Source: Mayfieldus sp963740555 (GTDB taxonomy: Bacteria; Actinomycetota; Thermoleophilia; Solirubrobacterales; 70-9). Taken from it: DNA of 64,000 bases. Every line of letters begins with the position of its first letter. Positions within the stretch are counted from its first letter, which is position 1. Location of the stretch: assembly GCA_963740555.1 (NCBI GenBank), contig CAVUES010000003.1, positions 1 to 64,000 on the forward strand. Direction: 5' to 3'. Positions 33,186-41,555 of this stretch are shown here, one piece after another. The notes beneath the pieces were generated by a model. It worked only from the letters and a program-made list of their open reading frames with translations, ran no database searches and was not told where the DNA came from. The position numbers and the translations under genes are program-made.

Positions 33186-34028
33186 CTATATGTCCTTGTC
33201 GATCGGGACGTCGACCATGTTCCCCCACTCGGTCCACGACCCGTCGTAGTTCTTCACATCGTCCTTGCCCAGCAGCTCGTGCAAGACAAACCACGTGTGT
33301 GCCGAGCGCTCGCCGATCCGACAATAGGCGATGATCGGATCGCCGTTCAGCACGCCCTTTGACTTGTACAGCTCCTCCAGCTCGTCCTTGGACTTGAAGG
33401 TGCCGTCCTCGTTGACGGCCTGTGCCCAGGGAACCGAGGCGGCGCCAGGGATGTGTCCGCCGCGCTGCGCCCCTTCCTGCTCGTAGCCGGCCATGGCGAT
33501 CAGCTCACCCGAGTACTCCTGCGGGCTGCGCACGTCGACCAGCTTGGTGTCCTCGTCAAGCGCGTCGAGCACCTCGTCGCGGAAAGCGCGGATGTCGCGG
33601 TCGGGGTCCTTCGCCTCGAACTCGGTGGCCTCGTAGCTCGGCGCCTCGCTGCTCGTCTCGCGACCTTCCTCGATCCACTTCTCGCGCGGGCCGTTGATCA
33701 GCTTCACGCCGTCGTGGCCGTAGTACTTGAAGTACCAGTAGGTGTAGGCGGCGAACCAGTTGTTGCGGTCGCCGTAGAGGAGCACCGTGTGCTCGTTGGA
33801 GATCCCGCGGCTGCCGATCAGCTCGCCGAACTCCCGCGGGCCGAGGAAGTCCCGCTTCACCTGGTCCTGTAGATCCCGCTTCCAGTCGAAGCCGATCGCT
33901 CCGGGAATGTGGGACTCCGCGTAGAGCGCCGGGTTCTCGTCGACCTCGACGATGCGGATCCCGTCGTCGTCGAGGTGCTCGGCGACCCAGTCGGTGTCGA
34001 CCAAGACGTCCTTTTCATAGTCAGCCAT
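33186..34028 (-). CDS. sseA: Thiosulfate/3-mercaptopyruvate sulfurtransferase
   Basis: 280 residues from ATG 34028 (GGAGGTT upstream). Tandem rhodanese domains, the first non-catalytic (LVDTDWVAEHL...HIPGAIGFDW), the second with the active-site loop IAYCRIGERSAHT carrying the nucleophile Cys. Transfers sulfane sulfur to cyanide or thiols. Stand-alone, convergent with the Nudix gene. Confidence 0.9.
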   Translation of the reverse strand: MADYEKDVLVDTDWVAEHLDDDGIRIVEVDENPALYAESHIPGAIGFDWKRDLQDQVKRDFLGPREFGELIGSRGISNEHTVLLYGDRNNWFAAYTYWYFKYYGHDGVKLINGPREKWIEEGRETSSEAPSYEATEFEAKDPDRDIRAFRDEVLDALDEDTKLVDVRSPQEYSGELIAMAGYEQEGAQRGGHIPGAASVPWAQAVNEDGTFKSKDELEELYKSKGVLNGDPIIAYCRIGERSAHTWFVLHELLGKDDVKNYDGSWTEWGNMVDVPIDKDI

Positions 34029-34107
34029 CGCAACCTCCAAGATCAAATTCATTAAACCTGACCCGATTTTAGCTATTTGCCTTCTCCGGCACGAAGGCAA
34101 GCGTCGG

Positions 34108-34743
34108 TTGTCGGTGGAAGCCCGGCCCCAACCGCGCTACGGTTGCCTCGTGGAGGAAGGAGGCGCCTCCCGGCGCAACGATGAGCGCGCGAAGCGCGGC
34201 CGCCGCGCCGCTTCGGAGTGGCTTCCAAAGAGCCAGGGCGACGAGGAGAAGCCCAAGCGGCCCGCGAAGAGCCCGAAGACGGAGCCCGCAAGCGAGCGCG
34301 AGAAGCGGCCGGCCCAGCCCTCGGCGAAGTCGAAGCAGCCCGGACAGCCGAAGAAGTCCCGACCGGCGAAGCAGGCCGGACAGACCAAGCAGTCCGGACG
34401 GGAAAAGGGGCCCCGGCAGGCGAAGCCTGCCGATCGCAGGCGTCGCCGCGACGAGCACGTGCATGCGCCCACGGACGTCGACGCGCTGGGTCAGGACAAG
34501 CACCGCAAGGTAATCGGCCAGCACAATCCGAATCGGGGCCGCCAGCTCTTCTACTACGGGATCTTCATCGCCTTCATCGTGGTCGCCTACGTGGGGCTGA
34601 GTGCGGCGGTCGATCAGCTCGACAAGGCGCCGGCCCACGACCCCGCCCAGGCGCCCTGGGCGCAGCGGGGCGCGCCGCAGATCCCGCTCGGGGGATTCGA
34701 GCCCCGCAAGCAGGGCCGAAAGGGCCCGACCCACTTCCAGTAG
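34108..34743 (+). CDS. Basic Lys/Pro-rich protein with one TM helix
   Basis: 211 residues from TTG, or 197 from GTG 34150. About 110 residues of highly basic, low-complexity Lys/Pro/Arg sequence precede HRKVIGQHNPNRGRQLFYYG, one TM helix (IFIAFIVVAYVGLSAAV) and a short tail ending FEPRKQGRKGPTHFQ. Possibly a cytoplasmic nucleic-acid-contacting tail on a membrane anchor. No named family. Confidence 0.6.
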   Translation: MSVEARPQPRYGCLVEEGGASRRNDERAKRGRRAASEWLPKSQGDEEKPKRPAKSPKTEPASEREKRPAQPSAKSKQPGQPKKSRPAKQAGQTKQSGREKGPRQAKPADRRRRRDEHVHAPTDVDALGQDKHRKVIGQHNPNRGRQLFYYGIFIAFIVVAYVGLSAAVDQLDKAPAHDPAQAPWAQRGAPQIPLGGFEPRKQGRKGPTHFQ

Positions 34744-34750
34744 GGGTCTC

Positions 34751-35239
34751 TCAGCTGAGCAGCCGATGCGTTGCGGCTGTCATCGCCTTGAGCCATCCTT
34801 CGAAGTCGCCGGGGTCGGCCTCGACCACCTCGACCGGGATGCGCCAGGTCTCCGACGCCGCGCGAACCGCGGCGGCGCCGCGCTCGAGGCATCGAGGCTC
34901 CACGGTCCCCGCCGCCTCGTAGACGAACCCGCGCACGGGGGTGTCGACGAGCCTCTCCAAGAGCGCCTCCAGCCGCACGCCGTGGATGGCCGCGATCGCC
35001 TCATGTTCGGCAACCGCCGTTGCGAGCAACCAATGCACGACCGCGACGTCGCCGACCAGGTCGAGCACGGTCCCGGGAAGCTCGGGGTCGGCGACAGCGG
35101 GCTCGATCCCGGCCGCTTCGATGTCAGAGGCCCGTCCGGGGTCGCGGGTCGTTCCGCGCAGCGACCACCCGTCGGCCGCGAGTCGCGTCCCCAGGGCGCG
35201 GCCCCGGCAGCCGCAGCCGACGATCAGGGCCCGAGCCAA
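34751..35239 (-). CDS. NAD(P)-binding Rossmann protein
   Basis: About 162 residues from TTG 35239. Short Rossmann motif RALIVGCGCRGRALGTRL and TTRDP, then a single domain with VVEADPGDFEGWLKA at the end. Resembles stripped-down nucleoside-diphosphate-sugar epimerases lacking the catalytic Tyr-x3-Lys, so activity is doubtful. The start is uncertain: an AGGAG lies almost against the TTG. It begins 4 bp after the stop of the small membrane gene. Confidence 0.6.
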   Translation of the reverse strand: MARALIVGCGCRGRALGTRLAADGWSLRGTTRDPGRASDIEAAGIEPAVADPELPGTVLDLVGDVAVVHWLLATAVAEHEAIAAIHGVRLEALLERLVDTPVRGFVYEAAGTVEPRCLERGAAAVRAASETWRIPVEVVEADPGDFEGWLKAMTAATHRLLS

Positions 35240-35243
35240 TCTC

Positions 35244-35537
35244 CTAGGCGTCGGTGAACGGGCCGCGGCCGCGCGCCCGGAGCGCCTGGTCCTCGGCGAC
35301 CTTCTGGTCGAGCTCCTCACGAGTCAGCTCCGGCGCGCCACGGCGGCGGCGCATCTCATTCTGGGCGTCGAGCATCTGCTGGACGTCGTCCGCCTCGAGC
35401 TGCACCTCGGCCTCGTAGGAGCGGGTCGGCTTCCAGTCGAGCAAATCGGCGCCGCTGCCCGGGTAGAAGTGGCCGACGAGCAGCAGCACACCGACGAGAA
35501 ACACGAGGATGAGGATCGTCCCCAGAATGAACCCCAC
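35244..35537 (-). CDS. Small single-TM protein with charged tail
   Basis: 97 residues from GTG 35537. An N-terminal TM helix (GFILGTILILVFLVGVLLLVG) and a Glu/Arg-rich C-terminal half (ADDVQQMLDAQNEMRRRRG). Conserved-looking in actinobacteria; unknown role. Divergent from the thiolase gene, whose start is 22 bp away. Confidence 0.65.
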   Translation of the reverse strand: MGFILGTILILVFLVGVLLLVGHFYPGSGADLLDWKPTRSYEAEVQLEADDVQQMLDAQNEMRRRRGAPELTREELDQKVAEDQALRARGRGPFTDA

Positions 35538-35559
35538 GCGTTCAGGATACGGTGAAGCG

Positions 35560-36747
35560 ATGCAGGAGGCGCTCATCCTCGACGCGATCCGCACCCCGAT
35601 GGGGCGCTTCCGCGGCGCGCTGTCCGGCGTGCGGCCCGACGACCTGGCCGCCCACGTCGTCGCGGCCGCGGTGCAGCGCAACGGCATAGACCCGGAGCGG
35701 ATCACCGACGTCTACATGGGAGCCGCCAACCAGGCGGGCGAGGACAACCGCGACGTGGCGCGGATGGCTGCCCTGCTCGCCGGCCTACCGGCCTCGGTGC
35801 CGGGCGCCACAGTCAATCGGCTGTGTGCCTCTGGCCTGGAGGCCGTCAACATGGCCGGACGCGCCGTGATGCTGGGAGAGGGAGACCTCTATCTGGCCGG
35901 GGGGGTCGAATCGATGAGCCGCGCGCCGTGGGTGGTCCCGAAGCCGGAGGCGGCGCTTCCGCGGGGCGAGCAGACGATGTACGACACGACCCTGGGCTGG
36001 CGGATGGTCAACCCGCGGATGGCCGAGATGTACTCGACCGAGTCGATGGGCGAGACGGGCGAGAACGTCGCCGAGCGCTATGACGTCTCACGCACCGACC
36101 AGGACGCGTTCGCGCTGCGCAGCCACCAGCGCGCGATCGCGGCGACCGAGGAGGGCCGCTTCGCCGAGGAGATCGTCCCGATCGACCTCAACGGAGACGG
36201 CCCCATCGAGCGAGACGAGGGGCCGCGCGCCGACACCTCGTTGGAGAAGCTGGCCAAGCTGCGGCCCGCCTTCCGGGAGGGAGGGACTGTGACGGCCGGC
36301 AACTCCTCGACCCTCAACGACGGCGCAGCCTGCCTCGTCGTCGGCTCCGAGCGCGGCGCCGAGCTGCTCGGGGCGAAGCCCCTGGCCCGCATCGTCGGCT
36401 TCGGGGTTGCCGGTGTCGATCCCGCGGTGATGGGGATGGGCCCGGCGGAAGCGATTCCACGCGCGCTCGCGGCCGCCGAGCTGAAGCTCGAAGACGTCGA
36501 CCTGATCGAGATCAACGAAGCCTTCGCCTCGCAGGTGCTCGCCTGCGCCCGCCAGCTGGGCGTCGACGAGGAGCGCCTCAACGTGAACGGCGGCGCGATC
36601 GCCCTCGGCCATCCGCTCGGTTGCTCAGGGGCCCGCTTGATGACGACCCTGGTGCGGGAGATGCGCCGGCGCGGCAGCCGCTATGGGATTGCGTCGCTGT
36701 GCGTTGGCGTCGGCCAGGGCCTGGCGACGGTGGTCGAGGCGGTCTGA
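35560..36747 (+). CDS. Acetyl-CoA acyltransferase (thiolase)
   Basis: 395 residues from ATG 35560, usual thiolase length. Nucleophile Cys in VNRLCASGLEAV, GGVESMSRAPW, HEAFA-equivalent INEAFASQVLA, and the second active-site Cys in ALGHPLGCSGAR. Catalyses thiolytic cleavage or Claisen condensation in beta-oxidation. It starts the run of fatty-acid oxidation genes to 41.5 kb. Confidence 0.93.
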   Translation: MQEALILDAIRTPMGRFRGALSGVRPDDLAAHVVAAAVQRNGIDPERITDVYMGAANQAGEDNRDVARMAALLAGLPASVPGATVNRLCASGLEAVNMAGRAVMLGEGDLYLAGGVESMSRAPWVVPKPEAALPRGEQTMYDTTLGWRMVNPRMAEMYSTESMGETGENVAERYDVSRTDQDAFALRSHQRAIAATEEGRFAEEIVPIDLNGDGPIERDEGPRADTSLEKLAKLRPAFREGGTVTAGNSSTLNDGAACLVVGSERGAELLGAKPLARIVGFGVAGVDPAVMGMGPAEAIPRALAAAELKLEDVDLIEINEAFASQVLACARQLGVDEERLNVNGGAIALGHPLGCSGARLMTTLVREMRRRGSRYGIASLCVGVGQGLATVVEAV

Positions 36748-36762
36748 CCCGGCGACGCTTCG

Positions 36763-36939
36763 CTAGCCGCCGATCAACAGCAGCACGACGATCGCGAAGG
36801 TCACCGCCAGCGCCAACCAGGCCGCTACCCGGCGAGTCGCGGAGACCTCGGTCTGGTTCCAAACAAGCGAACGGCGGGGGCTGCGACCCCCGCCGCCCAC
36901 TTCGCTACTGGAGGAGTGCTGCTCTAGGAGCATCGTCAT
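36763..36939 (-). CDS. Possible tail-anchored small membrane protein
   Basis: 58 residues from ATG 36939 (a second ATG two codons on). A Ser/Gly-rich head with a GC-rich stem-loop in the DNA (36872-36897), then VWNQTEVSATRRVAAWLALA and a C-terminal TM helix ending IVVLLLIGG at the stop. Convergent with the thiolase gene, 15 bp apart. The same GC hairpin could instead be part of a terminator, so coding is moderate. Confidence 0.42.
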   Translation of the reverse strand: MTMLLEQHSSSSEVGGGGRSPRRSLVWNQTEVSATRRVAAWLALAVTFAIVVLLLIGG

Positions 36940-36975
36940 GACCCTATGACTCTTACTCGATATTAGGTACCCGTC

Positions 36976-37005
36976 TGGACGGAAAATCGTCCACCCAGCT
37001 GGACG
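36976..37005. promoter_or_regulatory. TGGACG inverted/direct repeats
   Basis: TGGACG (36976-36981) and CGTCCA (36988-36993) form an inverted pair with a 6-nt spacer; a third TGGACG lies at 37000-37005. They sit between the small membrane gene and the class IV aminotransferase gene, a likely operator for one of them. Confidence 0.4.
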
Positions 37006-37139
37006 TACGTATTAGTCGGCGCAACCTGCGGCTTCCTTTCGTGCCCCCGCCCCATCGGGTAGCCTCGCCCGCCTGCGAATGTGAGCGCGAGGCTCAGCAA
37101 GAGAGCTCGGCCGTTGGGCCGAGCGCGAACGAAGTGGTG

Positions 37140-37931
37140 ATGGCTGCGAAGGAACTGGCAAGCATCGACGGCAAGATCTCGCCAACGGCCGAGGCGACCG
37201 TCCCACTGAAGGACGACGGCCTCTACCGGGGCGACGGCGTCTTCGAGGTGATCCGGCTCTACGCCGGGCAGCCGTTCGCGCTCGCAGACCACCTCGACCG
37301 CCTCGAGCGTTCGGCCGCCGCGATCGAGCTGCCGGTCGACCGCGAGGCGCTGGGGCCGGAGATCGATTCGCTGCTGGCCGAGTTCGGAGCCGACGACGGC
37401 CAGCTGCGAATCCTGATCACCCGCGGCGGTCGCCGGATCGCCATCAGCGAGCCACTGCCGGAGCGTTCCGAAACGATCTCGCTCGCGACCGTCGCCTACT
37501 CGCCAAGCGTGATCCTCACCGGCGTCAAGTCGCTCTCCTACGCGGCCAACATGCAGGCGACTCGGCTCGCGAAGGCCCAGGGCGCCGACGAGGCTGTGCT
37601 GATCACGTCGGAGGGCACCGTGCTGGAGGCACCGACCGCGTCTGTCTTCTGGGTCTCGCCGCAGGGCGGACTGCGCACCGCCTCGCTGGAGACCGGCGTG
37701 CTGCACTCGATCACCCGCGCCCGGATCGTCGACAAGCTTCACGTCGAGGAGGGCGCCTGGCCGGTCGCCGACCTGCGCGCCGCCCATGAGGCATTCCTCG
37801 CCTCCACCACCCGCGAGGTTCAGTCGGTGTCGGCAATCGACGGGGCGAAGCTCTCCGATGCCCCCGGCGAGCGCACGCGCGAGGCGGTCGAGGCCTTCGG
37901 CACGGCCCTGCGCCAGGAATTGCCTCAATAA
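37140..37931 (+). CDS. Class IV PLP aminotransferase
   Basis: 263 residues from ATG 37140. Fold type IV: DDGLYRGDGVFEVIRLY, Lys in VKSLSYAANMQA as the PLP Schiff-base residue, EAVLITSEGTVLEAPTASVFWV, and a C-terminal TTREVQSVSAIDG. Could be a branched-chain aminotransferase or aminodeoxychorismate lyase; the sequence does not decide. The following gene starts 10 bp later. Confidence 0.86.
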   Translation: MAAKELASIDGKISPTAEATVPLKDDGLYRGDGVFEVIRLYAGQPFALADHLDRLERSAAAIELPVDREALGPEIDSLLAEFGADDGQLRILITRGGRRIAISEPLPERSETISLATVAYSPSVILTGVKSLSYAANMQATRLAKAQGADEAVLITSEGTVLEAPTASVFWVSPQGGLRTASLETGVLHSITRARIVDKLHVEEGAWPVADLRAAHEAFLASTTREVQSVSAIDGAKLSDAPGERTREAVEAFGTALRQELPQ

Positions 37932-37940
37932 GCTGCCCGA

Positions 37941-39131
37941 GTGGACTTCGAGCTCAACGACGAACACCGATTGATCGCGGAGGCGGCACGCGAGTTCGCC
38001 GACCGCGAGATCATCCCGCGCGCCAAGGAGAACGACCGCGCGGAGCGCTTCGACCGAGAGCTGGCGAGCAAGCTCGGCGAAGTCGGCTACCTCGGTGCCC
38101 CGGTGGCAGAGGAGTACGGCGGGCGCGGGCTGGACTACTTCGGCTACGGCCTGATCGTCGAGCAGGTTGGTCGCGCCGACTCGGCGGCCCGCACGGTGGT
38201 CTCCGTGCAGACCTCGCTGGTCTGCGGATCGATCGAGCGCTGGGGCACCGAGGAGCAGAAGCAGGCCTGGCTGCCGCGCCTCTGCTCAGGGGAGGCTCTT
38301 GGCTGCTTCGGGCTCACCGAGCCCGATACCGGCTCGGACGCGGCCAACCTGCGCACCCGCGCCACCCAGGTCGACGGCGGCTGGTCGATCAGCGGCCAGA
38401 AGATGTGGATCTCGCTCGGCAACTACGCCGAGGTCGCGCTGATCTTCGCCCAGACCGATCCCGAGCAGAAGCACCGCGGGCTGGCCTGCTTTCTGGTCCC
38501 CACCTCCAGCGACGGCTTCACGACCCAGGAGATTCACGGCAAGCTGGGGCTGCGCGCCTCCGACACGGCGGAGGTCTCGCTCGACGAGGTCGAGGTCCCC
38601 GACGACGCGATGCTCGGCGAGGTGGGCGACGGCTTCAAGGTGGCGATGAGCGCGCTGGACTCGGGCCGCTTCAGCGTCGCCGCGGGCTGCGTCGGGATCT
38701 GCGACGGATGCGTCGATGCGTCGGTCTCCTACGCGACGCAGCGTCGCCAGTTCGGCGTGCCGCTGGCCCGCTTCCAGCTAGTCCAGGAGCTGATCGCGGA
38801 GATGATCGTGAAGCGGGACGCCGCGCGGATGCTGGTCTGGCGCGCCGCCGACCTCAAGGACCGCGGGCTGCCGAACACCGCTGAGACCTCGGTCGCAAAG
38901 CTCTACGCGACCGAGGCCGCGGTCGAGTGCGCGAACGCGGCGATCCAGGTCCACGGCGGCTCCGGCTACGTCGACGACTACCCGGTCGAGCGCTACCTGC
39001 GGGACGCGAGGGTGACGACACTGTACGAGGGCACCTCGCAGATCCAGAAGCTGATCATCGGGCGCGACGCCACCGGCATCAATGCGATGACGCCGATGGA
39101 GGCGGAGGAAACCCCAGCGGCGAGGGCCTAG
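37941..39131 (+). CDS. Acyl-CoA dehydrogenase
   Basis: 396 residues, GTG start. N-terminal helical domain, FGLTEPDTGSDAANLRTRA for FAD/acyl binding, ISGQKMWISLGNYAEVALIFAQ, and the catalytic-base region YEGTSQIQKLIIGRD near the C-terminus. A FAD enzyme that makes 2-enoyl-CoA in beta-oxidation. Confidence 0.93.
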   Translation: MDFELNDEHRLIAEAAREFADREIIPRAKENDRAERFDRELASKLGEVGYLGAPVAEEYGGRGLDYFGYGLIVEQVGRADSAARTVVSVQTSLVCGSIERWGTEEQKQAWLPRLCSGEALGCFGLTEPDTGSDAANLRTRATQVDGGWSISGQKMWISLGNYAEVALIFAQTDPEQKHRGLACFLVPTSSDGFTTQEIHGKLGLRASDTAEVSLDEVEVPDDAMLGEVGDGFKVAMSALDSGRFSVAAGCVGICDGCVDASVSYATQRRQFGVPLARFQLVQELIAEMIVKRDAARMLVWRAADLKDRGLPNTAETSVAKLYATEAAVECANAAIQVHGGSGYVDDYPVERYLRDARVTTLYEGTSQIQKLIIGRDATGINAMTPMEAEETPAARA

Positions 39132-39233
39132 CACCTGCCCTGCCCGACCGAGTGTCCTCGTGCCCACCAGGCCGAAATCGACTTTTTGCATGACATGCGT
39201 TCATAAAATCGAGCTCGGCGGTAGGGGAACGGC

Positions 39234-40010
39234 TTGGTGATGGGCGAGCTCGTCGAGACGACGGTCGAGGAGCACGTCGCCCTCTGCCGGCTGAATCGCC
39301 CCGAGGCCCGCAACGCGCTCTCGCCCGAGCTGATGGCGGAGCTGGCGACGGCGCTGGAGGGCTTCGACGCCGACCTCTCGGTGCGTTGCATGGTCATCGC
39401 CGGTTCCGACGAGGCCTTCGCGGCCGGCGCCGACATCAAGGCGATGGCCGAGCGCTCCTTCGACGAGGCGCTCTACCACCCCGCGGCATCGTTCTGGAAG
39501 CGCCTCGCGGCACTGAAGACACCGACGATCGCCGCCGTATCCGGCTGGGCGCTGGGCGGCGGCTGCGAGCTGGCGCTGGCCTGCGACCTGATCGTGGCGT
39601 CCGAAACGGCCGAGTTCGGCCAGCCAGAGATCACCCTCGGAATCATCCCCGGCGGAGGCGGCACCCAGCGGCTTGCCCGGGTGCTCGGCAAGCAGCGCAC
39701 GATGGACCTGGTGCTGACCGGGCGCCGGATCGGCGCCCTGGAGGCGCAGGAGGCCGGCCTGGTGAACGTGGTCGCCGGGAAGGAGAAGTGGCTCGACGAA
39801 GCCATGGAGCTGGCCGGCCGGGTCGCGAGGAGGCCGCCGATAGCGACCAGGCTCGCCAAGCAGGCGATCGTCGCCGCCGACGAGACCTCGCTTTCCGCCG
39901 GCATGGAGATGGAGCGCCGCCTCTACGAGCTGTCGTTCGCGACCGAGGACCGGGTCGAGGGGATGCGGGCGTTCATCGAGAAGAGAAAGCCCGAGTTCAA
40001 GGGCAAATAG
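39234..40010 (+). CDS. Enoyl-CoA hydratase/isomerase
   Basis: 258 residues. Crotonase blocks: RLNRPEARNALS, AFAAGADIKAM, GWALGGGCELALACD with the first catalytic Glu, and FGQPEITLGIIPGGGGTQRL with the second. Hydrates 2-enoyl-CoA. Separated by 102 bp from the acyl-CoA dehydrogenase. Confidence 0.94.
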   Translation: MVMGELVETTVEEHVALCRLNRPEARNALSPELMAELATALEGFDADLSVRCMVIAGSDEAFAAGADIKAMAERSFDEALYHPAASFWKRLAALKTPTIAAVSGWALGGGCELALACDLIVASETAEFGQPEITLGIIPGGGGTQRLARVLGKQRTMDLVLTGRRIGALEAQEAGLVNVVAGKEKWLDEAMELAGRVARRPPIATRLAKQAIVAADETSLSAGMEMERRLYELSFATEDRVEGMRAFIEKRKPEFKGK

Positions 40011-40039
40011 CCGCGGCCCAACGTGTTCAAGGAGGAACG

Positions 40040-41542
40040 CTGAGCATCGAGCGAATAGGCGTTGTCGGGGCCGGGACGATGGGCGCCGGGATCGCCCAGG
40101 TCGCCTGCCTTGGCGGGTTGGCAACGCGGCTGCACGATCCCGTTGCCGAGGCACTGCCTGCCGGTGAGGAGCGGCTGCGCGCCGCGCTGGAGAAGGGGGT
40201 CGAGCGCGGGCGCTGGAGCCGCGAGGAGGCCGAACGGGCCGCGGCCCTGCTGGAGCCGTCACCGCGGCTGCGGGACCTCGCCGATTGCGAGCTGGTGATC
40301 GAGGCCGCGCCCGAGGACCTCGAGCTCAAGCGACAGCTCTTCGCTGAGCTCGCCGAAGCCTGTGGGCCGGAGACGGTCCTGGCCACCAACACCTCCTCCC
40401 TCTCGGTGACCGCGATCGCGGCCACGATGGCCGAGCCGCAACGGGTCGTCGGCATGCACTTCTTCAACCCGCCGGCGCTGATGAAGCTGGTCGAGGTGGT
40501 GGCGGGTGCCGATTCATCCGAGCAGGCGCTTGCGCTGGCCGCCGAGGTCGGTGAGCGAATGGGCCGCACTCCGGTCCGCGCCGCCGACGAGATCGGGTTC
40601 CTGGGTAATCGCTGCGCCCGCCCGTTCAGCCTCGAGGCGTTGCGTCTGCTGGGCGACCGCATCGCCGAGGCCGAGACGATCGACCGCATCTGCCGGGTCG
40701 GCGGCGGCTTTCGCATGGGCCCGTTCGAGCTAATGGACCTGGTCGGGATCGACGTCAACTTCGAGGTCGCGAAATCGTTCTGGGAGCAGAGCTTCCACGA
40801 GCCGCGCTGGCAGCCGCATCCAATCCAGCAGTGGATGGTCTCCGCCGGACGGTTGGGGCGAAAGTCGGGGCGCGGCTACTACGACTACGTGCAGAGCGCG
40901 TACCGGCCGCCCGATCCAGAGGTCGTCGCGATCGGTGATGCCGCTGGTAACGAACCGACCGCGCTGCCGCCCGCCGAGATCGTCGGCGAGGGCCAGCTCG
41001 CCGATGCCCTGCGGGGGTTGGCCCTGGGGGGCGCGAACGCGCCGCGGCTCGTTCTGCTCGCCGAGGGAAGCCTCGCCGAGCTCGACGACGCGGGCAGCTC
41101 GGTCGGATTTCACCTGCTGGGGCCGCTCGAGGGGGCGAGGCTGGTCGAGCTGACGGCGGGCGAGTTCGCCCCGCAAGCGACGCGCGATGGAGCGGAGGCC
41201 TTCTTCGGCACGCTGGGCCTGCACGTCGAATGGGTGGGCGACTGCCCGGGCTTGGTGCTGGGGCGAATCGTCTGCCAGCTGGTCAACGAGGCGGCCTTCG
41301 CTCTGCAGAAGGGAATCGGCAGCGCCGCCGACATCGACACGGCGATGCGTCTCGGATTCAACTACCCGCGCGGCCCGCTCGAGTGGGGCGACGCGATCGG
41401 CCTCGACCACGTGCTGGCGGTGCTCGACGCGCTGCACGCGGAGCTGGGCGAGGAGCGCTACCGGGCCGCGCCGCTGCTGCGCAGAATGGTCGCCGAGAGA
41501 CGCCTGGGCGACCGAACAGGAAGCGGGTTTCGGGTTCCCTGA
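40040..41542 (+). CDS. 3-hydroxyacyl-CoA dehydrogenase, two C-terminal domains
   Basis: 500 residues from a CTG codon: no ATG, GTG or TTG fits, while AAGGAGG stands 4 bp upstream of CTG 40040. NAD-binding IGVVGAGTMGAGIAQVA, catalytic His in MHFFNPPALMKLVE, FLGNRCARPF. The dehydrogenase C-terminal domain occurs twice, as in long 3-hydroxybutyryl-CoA dehydrogenases. Converts 3-hydroxyacyl-CoA to 3-ketoacyl-CoA. It follows the hydratase by 29 bp and completes the four-step beta-oxidation set with the thiolase and acyl-CoA dehydrogenase. Confidence 0.9.
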   Translation: MSIERIGVVGAGTMGAGIAQVACLGGLATRLHDPVAEALPAGEERLRAALEKGVERGRWSREEAERAAALLEPSPRLRDLADCELVIEAAPEDLELKRQLFAELAEACGPETVLATNTSSLSVTAIAATMAEPQRVVGMHFFNPPALMKLVEVVAGADSSEQALALAAEVGERMGRTPVRAADEIGFLGNRCARPFSLEALRLLGDRIAEAETIDRICRVGGGFRMGPFELMDLVGIDVNFEVAKSFWEQSFHEPRWQPHPIQQWMVSAGRLGRKSGRGYYDYVQSAYRPPDPEVVAIGDAAGNEPTALPPAEIVGEGQLADALRGLALGGANAPRLVLLAEGSLAELDDAGSSVGFHLLGPLEGARLVELTAGEFAPQATRDGAEAFFGTLGLHVEWVGDCPGLVLGRIVCQLVNEAAFALQKGIGSAADIDTAMRLGFNYPRGPLEWGDAIGLDHVLAVLDALHAELGEERYRAAPLLRRMVAERRLGDRTGSGFRVP

Positions 41543-41555
41543 GCCGAGCCAGGCC

